Part shown: positions 27,902 through 35,163 of the stretch, piece by piece
Position numbering within the stretch: position 1 is the stretch's first letter
How the letters are laid out: every line of letters starts with the position of its first letter
DNA from: Streptomyces scopuliridis RB72
GTDB lineage: Bacteria > Actinomycetota > Actinomycetes > Streptomycetales > Streptomycetaceae
Direction: 5' to 3'
Assembly (NCBI RefSeq): GCF_000718095.1
Contig: NZ_JOEI01000003.1
Location: forward strand, 124,001-188,000
Length of the DNA: 64,000 nucleotides
Made by a program: the position numbers and the translations under genes
Notes under the pieces: generated by a model
The model's input: only the letters and a program-made list of their open reading frames with translations
Database searches by the model: none
What the model was told of the DNA's origin: nothing

Positions 27902-29317
27902 ATGAGTGCGCGTGACTGGGGCGTGCTGTTCGTCCTGTGCGGTGCGATCTTCCTGGAAGGCATCGACGTGGCCATGCTCAATGTGGCCCTTCCGTCCATC
28001 CGCTCCGAACTCGGCCTCTCCACCGGCGAGTTGCAGTGGGTCATGAGTGCGTACGTCCTCGGATACGGCGGCTTCATGCTGCTCGGGGGACGGGCCGCCG
28101 ATCTCTTCGGCCGGCGCAGGATGTTCGTCTTCTGGCTCACCGTCTTCCTGCTCTTCTCGGGCCTCGGCGGGTTCGCCACTGACGGCTGGACGCTGATCGT
28201 CGCGCGGTTCGTCACCGGCGTCGCCGCCGCGTTCATGACCCCGGCCGGACTGTCCATCATCACCACGAGCTTCGAGGAGGGTCCGCGGCGAGACAAGGCC
28301 CTGCTCGTCTACTCCGGCACAGCGGCGGGCGGTTTCTCGATCGGTCTGGTCGTCGGCGGGCTGCTCACCGCGGTCGACTGGCGGTGGGTGTTCTTCGCGC
28401 CGGTCGTCCTGTCCTTCCTCGTCCTGACCGCCGCGCTCGCGCTGCTGCCCAGGTCGCCGCGGCCGGACCGGACCGGAGAGAGCGTGGATCTGGCCGGTTC
28501 GGTCAGCGTCACCGCGGCCATCGTGCTGCTCGTCCTCGGCGTCGAACGCGCCTCCCACACCGGGATCGGCTGGACGCTCGGCACGCTCGCGGCGGGCCTG
28601 GTCCTCCTCGCCGTCTTCGTCGCCGTCGAACGTCGCTCGGCCTCCCCGCTCGTACGCCTGGGCATCTTCCGCGGCGGACCGCTGGTGCGCGCCAACCTCT
28701 CCGCGCTGCTGTTCGCGGGCGGCTTCTTCGGGTTCCAGTTCCTGGTGGTGCTGTATCTCCAGGAGCTGCGCGGCTGGTCGACGCTCCAGACGAGCTTCGC
28801 GATGATCGTCATCGGCATCGACGCCGTCCTCTCGCCGACGCTCACACCGAAGCTGGTGGCCCGGTTCGGCAACGCCAGGGTGATCTTCGGCGGGCTGCTG
28901 CTGGCGGCGCTCGCCTACGCGCTGTTCCTGCCGGTCGGCGCCGACTGGACGTATCCGATGATGTTCCCGAGCCTGATCATCCTCGGCCTCGCCTTCGCGC
29001 TGGCGTACGGCCCGCTCACCATCGCCGCCACGGACGGTATCGAGGAGCGCGAACAGGGGCTGGCCGGCGGCCTGCTCTACACCTCGTTCCAGTTCGGCGC
29101 CGCGCTCGGCCTCTCGGCGGTCACCGCCGTGAACGTCGCGGCCACCGACGGGGATTCGCCGGCGGCGCTGCTGGACGGGTATCACGCCGCACTGGTCGTC
29201 CCGCTCGCCGCGGCCCTGCTCGCCGCTCTGGTCAGCGCGTTCGGGCTGCGGTCGCCGAAGGGCACGGCGGTCGCGTACGGGGAGACACCGGCCCGTCCCG
29301 AGACCGCCGCCCGCTGA
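27902..29317 (+). CDS. MFS transporter, DHA2 (EmrB/QacA-like) type
   Basis: A 471-residue drug exporter with about 14 helices. Family markers: L-E-G-I-D-V-A-M-L-N-V-A-L-P in helix 1, W-V-M-S-A-Y-V-L, G-G-R-A-A-D-L-F-G-R-R-R in the loop between helices 2 and 3, and F-V-T-G-V-A-A-A-F-M-T-P-A in helix 4. GAGGAATTCAG just before the ATG at 27902 fixes the start. It is divergent from a LysR gene across the 17-bp repeat array. Proton-driven efflux of a toxic or signalling compound is expected. Confidence 0.94.
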   Translation: MSARDWGVLFVLCGAIFLEGIDVAMLNVALPSIRSELGLSTGELQWVMSAYVLGYGGFMLLGGRAADLFGRRRMFVFWLTVFLLFSGLGGFATDGWTLIVARFVTGVAAAFMTPAGLSIITTSFEEGPRRDKALLVYSGTAAGGFSIGLVVGGLLTAVDWRWVFFAPVVLSFLVLTAALALLPRSPRPDRTGESVDLAGSVSVTAAIVLLVLGVERASHTGIGWTLGTLAAGLVLLAVFVAVERRSASPLVRLGIFRGGPLVRANLSALLFAGGFFGFQFLVVLYLQELRGWSTLQTSFAMIVIGIDAVLSPTLTPKLVARFGNARVIFGGLLLAALAYALFLPVGADWTYPMMFPSLIILGLAFALAYGPLTIAATDGIEEREQGLAGGLLYTSFQFGAALGLSAVTAVNVAATDGDSPAALLDGYHAALVVPLAAALLAALVSAFGLRSPKGTAVAYGETPARPETAAR

Positions 29318-29361
29318 TCGCCCGACCAGGCTGATCGCCCGACCCGCGTGAGGAGCCTTTC

Positions 29362-29694
29362 ATGGCCGACAGAGCCAGTGCCTTCGCCGAGATCCAGGAC
29401 ACCTTCTTCAGCTACGTCCGCAGCATCACGTACGCCACGATGATCACCGTCGACCGCGAGAACCGCCCCAGGGCCCGCGTGCTCCTCCCGGTCTGGGAAG
29501 TCGTCGACGGCCACCCGGTCGGCTGGCTCGCCGTCCACAGGACCCCGGTCAAGACGGCCCACCTCGCGGGCAACCCGCACACCACGTACACGCGACGACC
29601 GGCCGGGCCGGGGCGGTCCCGACAGGTCCGTCAGCGCGGGGCCGCCGTGAGGGGGAGCGTGGTGGAGCGCTCGATCAGGCCGTTGACCGTCTGA
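29362..29694 (+). pseudogene. truncated pyridoxamine 5'-phosphate oxidase-like protein
   Basis: The first roughly 75 residues read as a PNPOx-like/FMN-binding split-barrel protein (F-F-S-Y-V-R-S-I-T-Y-A-T-M-I-T-V-D, then A-R-V-L-L-P-V-W-E-V and H-L-A-G-N-P-H-T-T-Y). From about base 29590 the similarity stops and the frame runs into Arg/Gly/Pro-rich junk (T-R-R-P-A-G-P-G-R-S-R). The missing half of the barrel is not found downstream; instead the frame overlaps the end of the minus-strand secreted-protein gene. A deletion that removed the 3' half is the simplest explanation. It follows the MFS gene by 44 bases and was probably in its operon. Confidence 0.75.
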
Positions 29695-30782
29695 TCGCCG
29701 TTGGCGTCCATGGGCGTGGAGTAGTCGCCGACGGCCCAGAAGGCTCCGGAGTCACCGGCCGGGGCCAGATCGTAGAAGGAGTAGGACGGATACCGGGTGT
29801 CGCCGTCGGGGGCCGTGGCTCCGGGCCGCTTGGTCCAGCTCGTGCCGTCGTAGTGCCAGAACACCGGCCACGAGCGGGGCGATTCGGACTGGTCGTTGCC
29901 GGTGGCCCACAGACCGCCGCGGCCGTCCGGGGCGATCGCGTGGAGGTAGAGGCCGGCGAGCGAACCGGTGACGTCCTTCCAGGCGGTCCCGTTCCAGTGC
30001 GTGACGGTCGGGACGGGCGGGCCGGCGTCGGGACCGTCGGCCCATCCGGCGACGTAGACGCTGTCCGGGGAGTCCGCGGCGATCTTGGCCGTGTCCGTAC
30101 CGGCCCGCACGGGGGGCTCCTCCATCAGGGTCCAGGTCGTCCCGTCCCAGTGGTAGGTCACCGGGTGGCCGCCGTCCACGGGGTAGCGCATGCCGGTCGC
30201 GTAGGCGTCGTCCGCCGACAGGGCGTCGATGTCCCGGATGTCGACCAGACGCGGCAGCGCGAACGTCTGCCACGCGCCGTCGGCGTACGTGTAGAGGGCG
30301 TTGCCGCCCTTGAAGAGCCGCCCCGGTACGGCCTTGATCGGGACCTCGGGCCAGGAGTCGTCGGAGGGGCCGGTGGTGGGAACGGTGCTCCAGCGCTCGC
30401 CGTCGTAGTGCACGAGAGCCTGGATTCTGTTCACCATGCCGTACGCCCAGACGTCGTCGGCGGCGACGGCGCTGACCGACGACCACTCCCACACGGCGGG
30501 AAGCCCCGGGGCGGTGTCCTCGCTCCATCTCTCGCCGTCCCAGCGCATGATGACGCCGTGCTGGGCCTTCCTGCCGACCGCCCAGGCGAGATCCTCGCTG
30601 ACGGAGGAGACCGATTTCAGGGACTCCACGGGGCTGTTCCCGGAGAGGGAGAGCTCCCAGCCGGGGGTCGTACCGGCAGTGCCGGAGGCGACGGCGGCGG
30701 CGTTGGCGACACCGGTGGTGAGCAGGGTGGCGGCGAGGGTCAGTGAGGCGGCAGCGGTACGCAGCAGGTGCTGTGTATGCAT
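29631..30782 (-). CDS. secreted propeller-like protein of unknown function
   Basis: A 383-residue extracellular protein. The start M-H-T-Q-H-L-L-R-T-A-A-A leads into a signal peptide ending T-G-V-A-N-A-A-A; AAAGGAACG before ATG 30782 supports this start over the upstream one at 30839. The mature part is built from repeats of the form W-A-V-G/W-A-Y-G, H-Y-D-G-E/T-x-W-S/T, spaced about 45-60 residues, such as H-Y-D-G-E-R-W-S, H-W-D-G-T-T-W-T, H-W-N-G-T-A-W-K and H-Y-D-G-T-S-W-T. This is typical of beta-propeller or Kelch-like blades. No catalytic residues are recognised; binding of a wall or extracellular ligand is plausible. Confidence 0.85.
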   Translation of the reverse strand: MHTQHLLRTAAASLTLAATLLTTGVANAAAVASGTAGTTPGWELSLSGNSPVESLKSVSSVSEDLAWAVGRKAQHGVIMRWDGERWSEDTAPGLPAVWEWSSVSAVAADDVWAYGMVNRIQALVHYDGERWSTVPTTGPSDDSWPEVPIKAVPGRLFKGGNALYTYADGAWQTFALPRLVDIRDIDALSADDAYATGMRYPVDGGHPVTYHWDGTTWTLMEEPPVRAGTDTAKIAADSPDSVYVAGWADGPDAGPPVPTVTHWNGTAWKDVTGSLAGLYLHAIAPDGRGGLWATGNDQSESPRSWPVFWHYDGTSWTKRPGATAPDGDTRYPSYSFYDLAPAGDSGAFWAVGDYSTPMDANGDQTVNGLIERSTTLPLTAAPR

Positions 30783-30924
30783 CGGTTCGCGTTCCTTTGC
30801 GGTGAAAGAGAGAGAGCCTCCGCCACCCTGGCGGCGCATGTACGGACCGTAGGGCGGCCGGACGACCAGGCAGACTCGCGGCGGTGCCGGATGGTTGTAG
30901 CGCTCCGATCCGACCGGCCGCCCG

Positions 30925-32907
30925 TCACATCAGGATCAGCAGGACCGCGATGAGCACGGCGATCACGCCGACGCCGGTTCCCACCACGCAGCCCGGGCTG
31001 GTCGCCAGTTCGGAGAGGCGGGTCGCGAGGGCGGGGGGTGACGGGCGGGTGGGGGACGGTTGTTGGGTGGTCGGGGAAGCAGGGACCGCTTGGGGCATTC
31101 GAGGAAGCTGGGGCACCTGGGGCACTTGGGGCGGCTGAGGTGCGCGCGGCGCCTGGGGTGCGGTGGGTGCGGTGGGTGCGGTGGGTGTGGCCGGTGGGGA
31201 CGGTGGGGCCGTGTTCTGGGTGATCACGTCTCGCAGGATCTGCTGCCACACGACCGGCGGCAGGTCGGGGACCTCGCCGTTCCTGGGCGTGATGATGCTC
31301 TGCCAGAGCCAGTTGCCCGCCGTCGGATGGCGGTCCCGGCCCATGCGGTGCAGCAGTTCCTGGAGATCGCGCAGATAGCGCTCGTCGCGGGCGAGGGGGG
31401 CGACGGCCCAGGTGAAGAGGTCGGCCGCGCGTTTGGCCATGGCTGTTCTCGAAAGGGGCTCCGGGTCCGGCCTGTTCGGCGTGTAGTACAGACCGTTGCG
31501 GAGCACCTCCGCGCACAGCTCGTGCCGCATGCCCGTCCGGCGCACCCGGACGCGGTGGTCGCTTCCCAGCTCATCCAGCAGCAGTTCTACGGAGTCCTGC
31601 GGCAGATCGGCGGAGCGCAGCTCGTCCAGGAGCAGACCGTCGGACAGCGTCCGCAACCGCTCCGCCAGCAGGCCGCGGTGCAGGGCGTTCCCGCGCCGGT
31701 GGACACGCAGCTCCGCGTGGAGTGAGCGCGCTTCGTGGGCGGTGGCGGCCTGGGGATAGCCCGTGGTGGGCGCGGGCGTTGGTGCCGGTGTCGGCGGTGG
31801 TTCGGGTGCCGGTTCGGGTGCCGGTGCGGGGGTCGGCGGCGATACGGAGACGGGCGCGGGTTCCGGCTCCGGCTCGGGGGCGGGAGCCGTCGGCGCGGGG
31901 GTCGCGGACCGGAGCGGCGGTTCCCGGCGGTCCGCGTACAGGATCTCCTTCAGCAGGAGGCGCCGCCGCGCCCACTCCAGCCGCGCGCCGTCCCTGAGCC
32001 CGTCGACCAGCTGCGGCACTCCCGGGCTGTCCGCCGGGTGCGCCAGTACATGGTCCACCAGCCGGGCCGCCGCCATGTGCTCGAACTGGGGCTTGGCCGG
32101 CGAACGTCCCATGACCCGGGCCAGCGGACCCGACCCGCCCGCGTCCGGTTCCCAGCGCGGGACGCAGGTCAGACGCAGCTGATGGGTGTCGACCGTGTCG
32201 TACGTGGCGAACGTCCACTCCTGGCCCAGCCAGGAACCGAACAGCATGAACAGCCCCAGATACACCAGCGGCACCGCGTCCTGGTCCGGCCAGCCGGGCA
32301 GCTTCTCCCCGTCCGTGAGCAGCTCGTCCATGAGCAGCGAGACCCGCTGCGCCGGATCGCGCAGCCACTCCGCGGTCACCAGGATCAGCGCGTTACGGAC
32401 CGTCGGCAGCTGCTGCCGCATCCCGGGCAGCCGTTTGCGCGCCACCGCGTCGAGCTCCGCGCACTCCACCGCGCGCAGCCGCCCGGCGGCCTTCTCGGCG
32501 GACTCCCGGCTGCCCCAGCCGCCGTACGCGAGTCCGAGGCACTGCCGGGTCTTCAGGGTCCGCGGGTCACCGATCAGCACATGGCTGACCGTGCTGGGCC
32601 GGCCGCCCCGGTCGGTGGTGGGCCAGCGCTGTACGAGCATGACGTCACCGTCGCGGGAGAGCATCCGTACGACGCTCTGCCGCGGGGCCGCCGTACCGGA
32701 CACCCACAGCAACGGGCCCAGTTCCCGGCCCAGTTCCTCGGCGCGCTCGGCCGGGCAGGAGTGGGCGACGGCCGTCATGCCGGTGCCCTGGCGGCCCTGG
32801 TTGCCGTCCCACCGGAAGATCACCTGGTGCACCGAGCCCGCGGCGCCGCTGCCGCCCGCCCCGCCCCCTGCCCGCTGGGACGGCCTCTGCTCCTGGAAGT
32901 CGTTCAC
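30925..32907 (-). CDS. GTPase-associated protein 1 (GAP1-N2 type), C-terminally membrane-anchored
   Basis: A 660-residue protein. The first roughly 200 residues match GAP1-N2, the N-terminal domain of proteins predicted to work with prokaryotic double-GTPases (I-F-R-W-D-G-N-Q-G-R-Q-G-T-G-M-T-A-V-A-H-S near residue 30 and L-A-Y-G-G-W-G-S near 128). A middle helical domain, a Pro/Glu-rich linker around 340-385 and a helical C-domain (L-R-D-L-Q-E-L-L-H-R-M-G) follow. A long Pro/Ala/Thr stalk then leads to one C-terminal transmembrane helix ending I-A-V-L-I-A-V-L-L-I-L-M, so it is probably a tail-anchored inner-membrane protein. Last gene of the operon; it overlaps the GTPase gene by 4 bases. Confidence 0.8.
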   Translation of the reverse strand: MNDFQEQRPSQRAGGGAGGSGAAGSVHQVIFRWDGNQGRQGTGMTAVAHSCPAERAEELGRELGPLLWVSGTAAPRQSVVRMLSRDGDVMLVQRWPTTDRGGRPSTVSHVLIGDPRTLKTRQCLGLAYGGWGSRESAEKAAGRLRAVECAELDAVARKRLPGMRQQLPTVRNALILVTAEWLRDPAQRVSLLMDELLTDGEKLPGWPDQDAVPLVYLGLFMLFGSWLGQEWTFATYDTVDTHQLRLTCVPRWEPDAGGSGPLARVMGRSPAKPQFEHMAAARLVDHVLAHPADSPGVPQLVDGLRDGARLEWARRRLLLKEILYADRREPPLRSATPAPTAPAPEPEPEPAPVSVSPPTPAPAPEPAPEPPPTPAPTPAPTTGYPQAATAHEARSLHAELRVHRRGNALHRGLLAERLRTLSDGLLLDELRSADLPQDSVELLLDELGSDHRVRVRRTGMRHELCAEVLRNGLYYTPNRPDPEPLSRTAMAKRAADLFTWAVAPLARDERYLRDLQELLHRMGRDRHPTAGNWLWQSIITPRNGEVPDLPPVVWQQILRDVITQNTAPPSPPATPTAPTAPTAPQAPRAPQPPQVPQVPQLPRMPQAVPASPTTQQPSPTRPSPPALATRLSELATSPGCVVGTGVGVIAVLIAVLLILM

Positions 32908-35060
32908 TTCGCTTCCTCTCCCACAGATCCCGTAGATCCGTCAGATCCCCCGGGACCCCAGGTCTCCGGCGACCGCGGCGCCGCCTCCAACGCGGGCGCC
33001 GTCCCCACGGCGAACTCCTCCGCGCCGCCCGGTACGTCGATCAGTCCGTGCATCGCCAGCAGCGACAGCAGCGGCTCAAGGACCCGCCGGGGCCCCGCCC
33101 CCGCCGGATAGCGGCCGTGCTCCTCCTGGCCGCCGGTGGCCGACGCGACATGCAGGGTGCACCGGCGGATCGCGTCGAAGGGCCGCAGCCACGCCTGGCC
33201 CGCGTGCCGGCGCAGCAGCCCGTACACGTCCTGGCTCTCCTCGCGCATCAGCGCGGGGTCGAGCGAGGTGGCCGGCGCCTCGTCCAGCCATCGGTCCACG
33301 GGTGGCTGGAACCGCAGCAGATCGGCCTTGCCGAGCACCATCGCCGCCGCCACGTCCAGATACGGGCCGCTCTTCGGCAGCCGGTCCAGGACGGTCCCGA
33401 AGGCCAGATCGCCGTCCCGGTTGACCTCAAGTCCCCAGCGTTCCCTGGCGTGGTCCAGATGTGGCAGCGGGAGTGCCAGCGCCGGGTCGACGACGAAGAT
33501 CATGGCGTCGACCCCGAGCAGGAAGCGGAGCGCCGCGTCGGTCCGTACGAGATCCTCGCCGCCGAGATCGAAGAAGGCGACCGGACGGACCTGCCCATGG
33601 GCGTCCGTGATCAGCAGGGACTCCACGAAGCGGGCGAAGCCGTCCAGGCCGAGGGCGCCGGTGTGGTCGAGGACCTTGCCGTTGCGCAGCGGCTGCACCC
33701 GCTCCCGTACGAACCGGGCGTGCTGCTCCGGGTTGACGGACTGCCACTTCAGGCCGAACGGCTCCAGACCGCCGTCGGTGATCTCCGCGATCATCTGGGT
33801 CAGCAGATGGCTCTTGCCGGTGGAGGACTGGCCGACCATCGCGACCGTCAGCGGCCGGCCGTAGGTGAGATAGGGCACCGGGATGAAGTGCTCGGGGAAG
33901 TCCGGGTCCGCCGTGCACTTCTGGACGGCGCCGCGCATGACGTCCTGGCGGCGCAGGGAGTTGCCGATGCCGGAGGGGTCGAGCCGCTGGTACTGCATCC
34001 TGCTGTCGGTGACGTACAGCGAGGTGAGGTCGAGCTGGATGGTCTCCAGGCAGTACGGGCAGAGCACCTCACCGGCCGCCCGCTCGGCCGCCGCCCCGGG
34101 CCCGTCGTGGGCTTCGGCGGCGGGCGCCAGCCGCTTGAGGTGCAGCGCCTGCTCGAACGCCTCCCGGTGCGGGCGCGTCTCGTCGGCGGGCACGGTGAGC
34201 GCGAGTCGCCGGGCCGCGCCCGGCGCCAGCAGGTCGAGCAGTCGGCCGGGCGTCGGCCGGTCGGCCGCCAGCGGGGCGAAGGCGCCGCGCAGCGTCTCGG
34301 CGAGCACCCGGTGTTCGCCGAGATCGGCGGGCGCCCCGTCGGGCGGCCCGGCCCGGCCGGTCGCCAGCTGGTAGAGCACCTGGGCCGCGCTCCACACCAT
34401 GTCCCGGGAGTCGGCGAAGCCCTCGCCCCCGCGCTGTTCCGGCGAGCAGTAGGGCGCGCGGCCCCACCGGGTCCTCGGCCGTCCGGCGCGGGCCACCCCC
34501 TCCAGCCCCCAGAGCTGGACCGACGTGCCGTCCCAGAGCACATTGGCGGGCGAGATGCCGCGTAACACCAGGCCCTGGCCGTCCAGCAGACACAGCGCCA
34601 GCATCAGGTCACGGGCGAAGCGTGGCTGGTCGAACGCGGACATCACATGCGTACGTACGGCGGGTTCGCCGCGCGGCGCGGCGTACAGGAGGAACGGCTC
34701 GGCCGTGTCCAGCTCGTAGCCGATGACCTTGGGGAAGAGCGGGGCGTACTCCGTGGTGTCGAGCACCCGGTGCAGATGCAGGGCGGTGCCCGCCTCCGCG
34801 TCCAGCAGCGCGCGGGCCGCCGGGTTCGCCGCGGCGGAGCCGGTCAGACGCACCTGGAGGCACTGCTGTCCCTCGTCGTCGAGCAGGCCCTTGCGGATCC
34901 ACTGGGGCAGCAGCGGATCGCGGCGGGATTCGCGGCCGAAGCGGACCGGGGCGGTGCGGCGGCGCCCCGAGGGGGTGGTGAAGGAGAGGGTGGTCCGCTG
35001 CGGACCGCCCGGCTCCACGAGGGGGGTGTGCGCCGGAGGGGAGTGCGGGGTGCTGGTCAC
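32904..35060 (-). CDS. pseudokinase-GTPase fusion (DO-GTPase2-like)
   Basis: A 718-residue two-part protein. Residues about 60-290 have a protein-kinase-like fold in which the catalytic loop H-R-D is replaced (L-R-G-I-S-P-A-N-V-L-W, 166-176) and the D-F-G position reads G-L-E-G; the P-E-Q segment and following helices remain, so it is a pseudokinase. A Cys pair C-P-Y-C (334-337) suggests a zinc ribbon. A GTPase domain follows: Walker A G-Q-S-S-T-G-K-S (410-417), switch-like D-L-G-G (498-501) and G-K-A-D (577-580) in the NKxD position. This matches double-GTPase-2 proteins that occur beside GAP1, vWA and tubulin-like genes. Soluble, likely the nucleotide switch of the complex. Confidence 0.82.
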   Translation of the reverse strand: MTSTPHSPPAHTPLVEPGGPQRTTLSFTTPSGRRRTAPVRFGRESRRDPLLPQWIRKGLLDDEGQQCLQVRLTGSAAANPAARALLDAEAGTALHLHRVLDTTEYAPLFPKVIGYELDTAEPFLLYAAPRGEPAVRTHVMSAFDQPRFARDLMLALCLLDGQGLVLRGISPANVLWDGTSVQLWGLEGVARAGRPRTRWGRAPYCSPEQRGGEGFADSRDMVWSAAQVLYQLATGRAGPPDGAPADLGEHRVLAETLRGAFAPLAADRPTPGRLLDLLAPGAARRLALTVPADETRPHREAFEQALHLKRLAPAAEAHDGPGAAAERAAGEVLCPYCLETIQLDLTSLYVTDSRMQYQRLDPSGIGNSLRRQDVMRGAVQKCTADPDFPEHFIPVPYLTYGRPLTVAMVGQSSTGKSHLLTQMIAEITDGGLEPFGLKWQSVNPEQHARFVRERVQPLRNGKVLDHTGALGLDGFARFVESLLITDAHGQVRPVAFFDLGGEDLVRTDAALRFLLGVDAMIFVVDPALALPLPHLDHARERWGLEVNRDGDLAFGTVLDRLPKSGPYLDVAAAMVLGKADLLRFQPPVDRWLDEAPATSLDPALMREESQDVYGLLRRHAGQAWLRPFDAIRRCTLHVASATGGQEEHGRYPAGAGPRRVLEPLLSLLAMHGLIDVPGGAEEFAVGTAPALEAAPRSPETWGPGGSDGSTGSVGEEAK

Positions 35061-35163
35061 CGGCGGTCGCCGTCCTTTCGTCGGTACGGGTGCCCCGGGC
35101 CGTGGTGCGTGTGCGCCGGGCCTCGGTACGTGGGTGCCGAGCGGCGTCGGTACGGGGTGCTGG

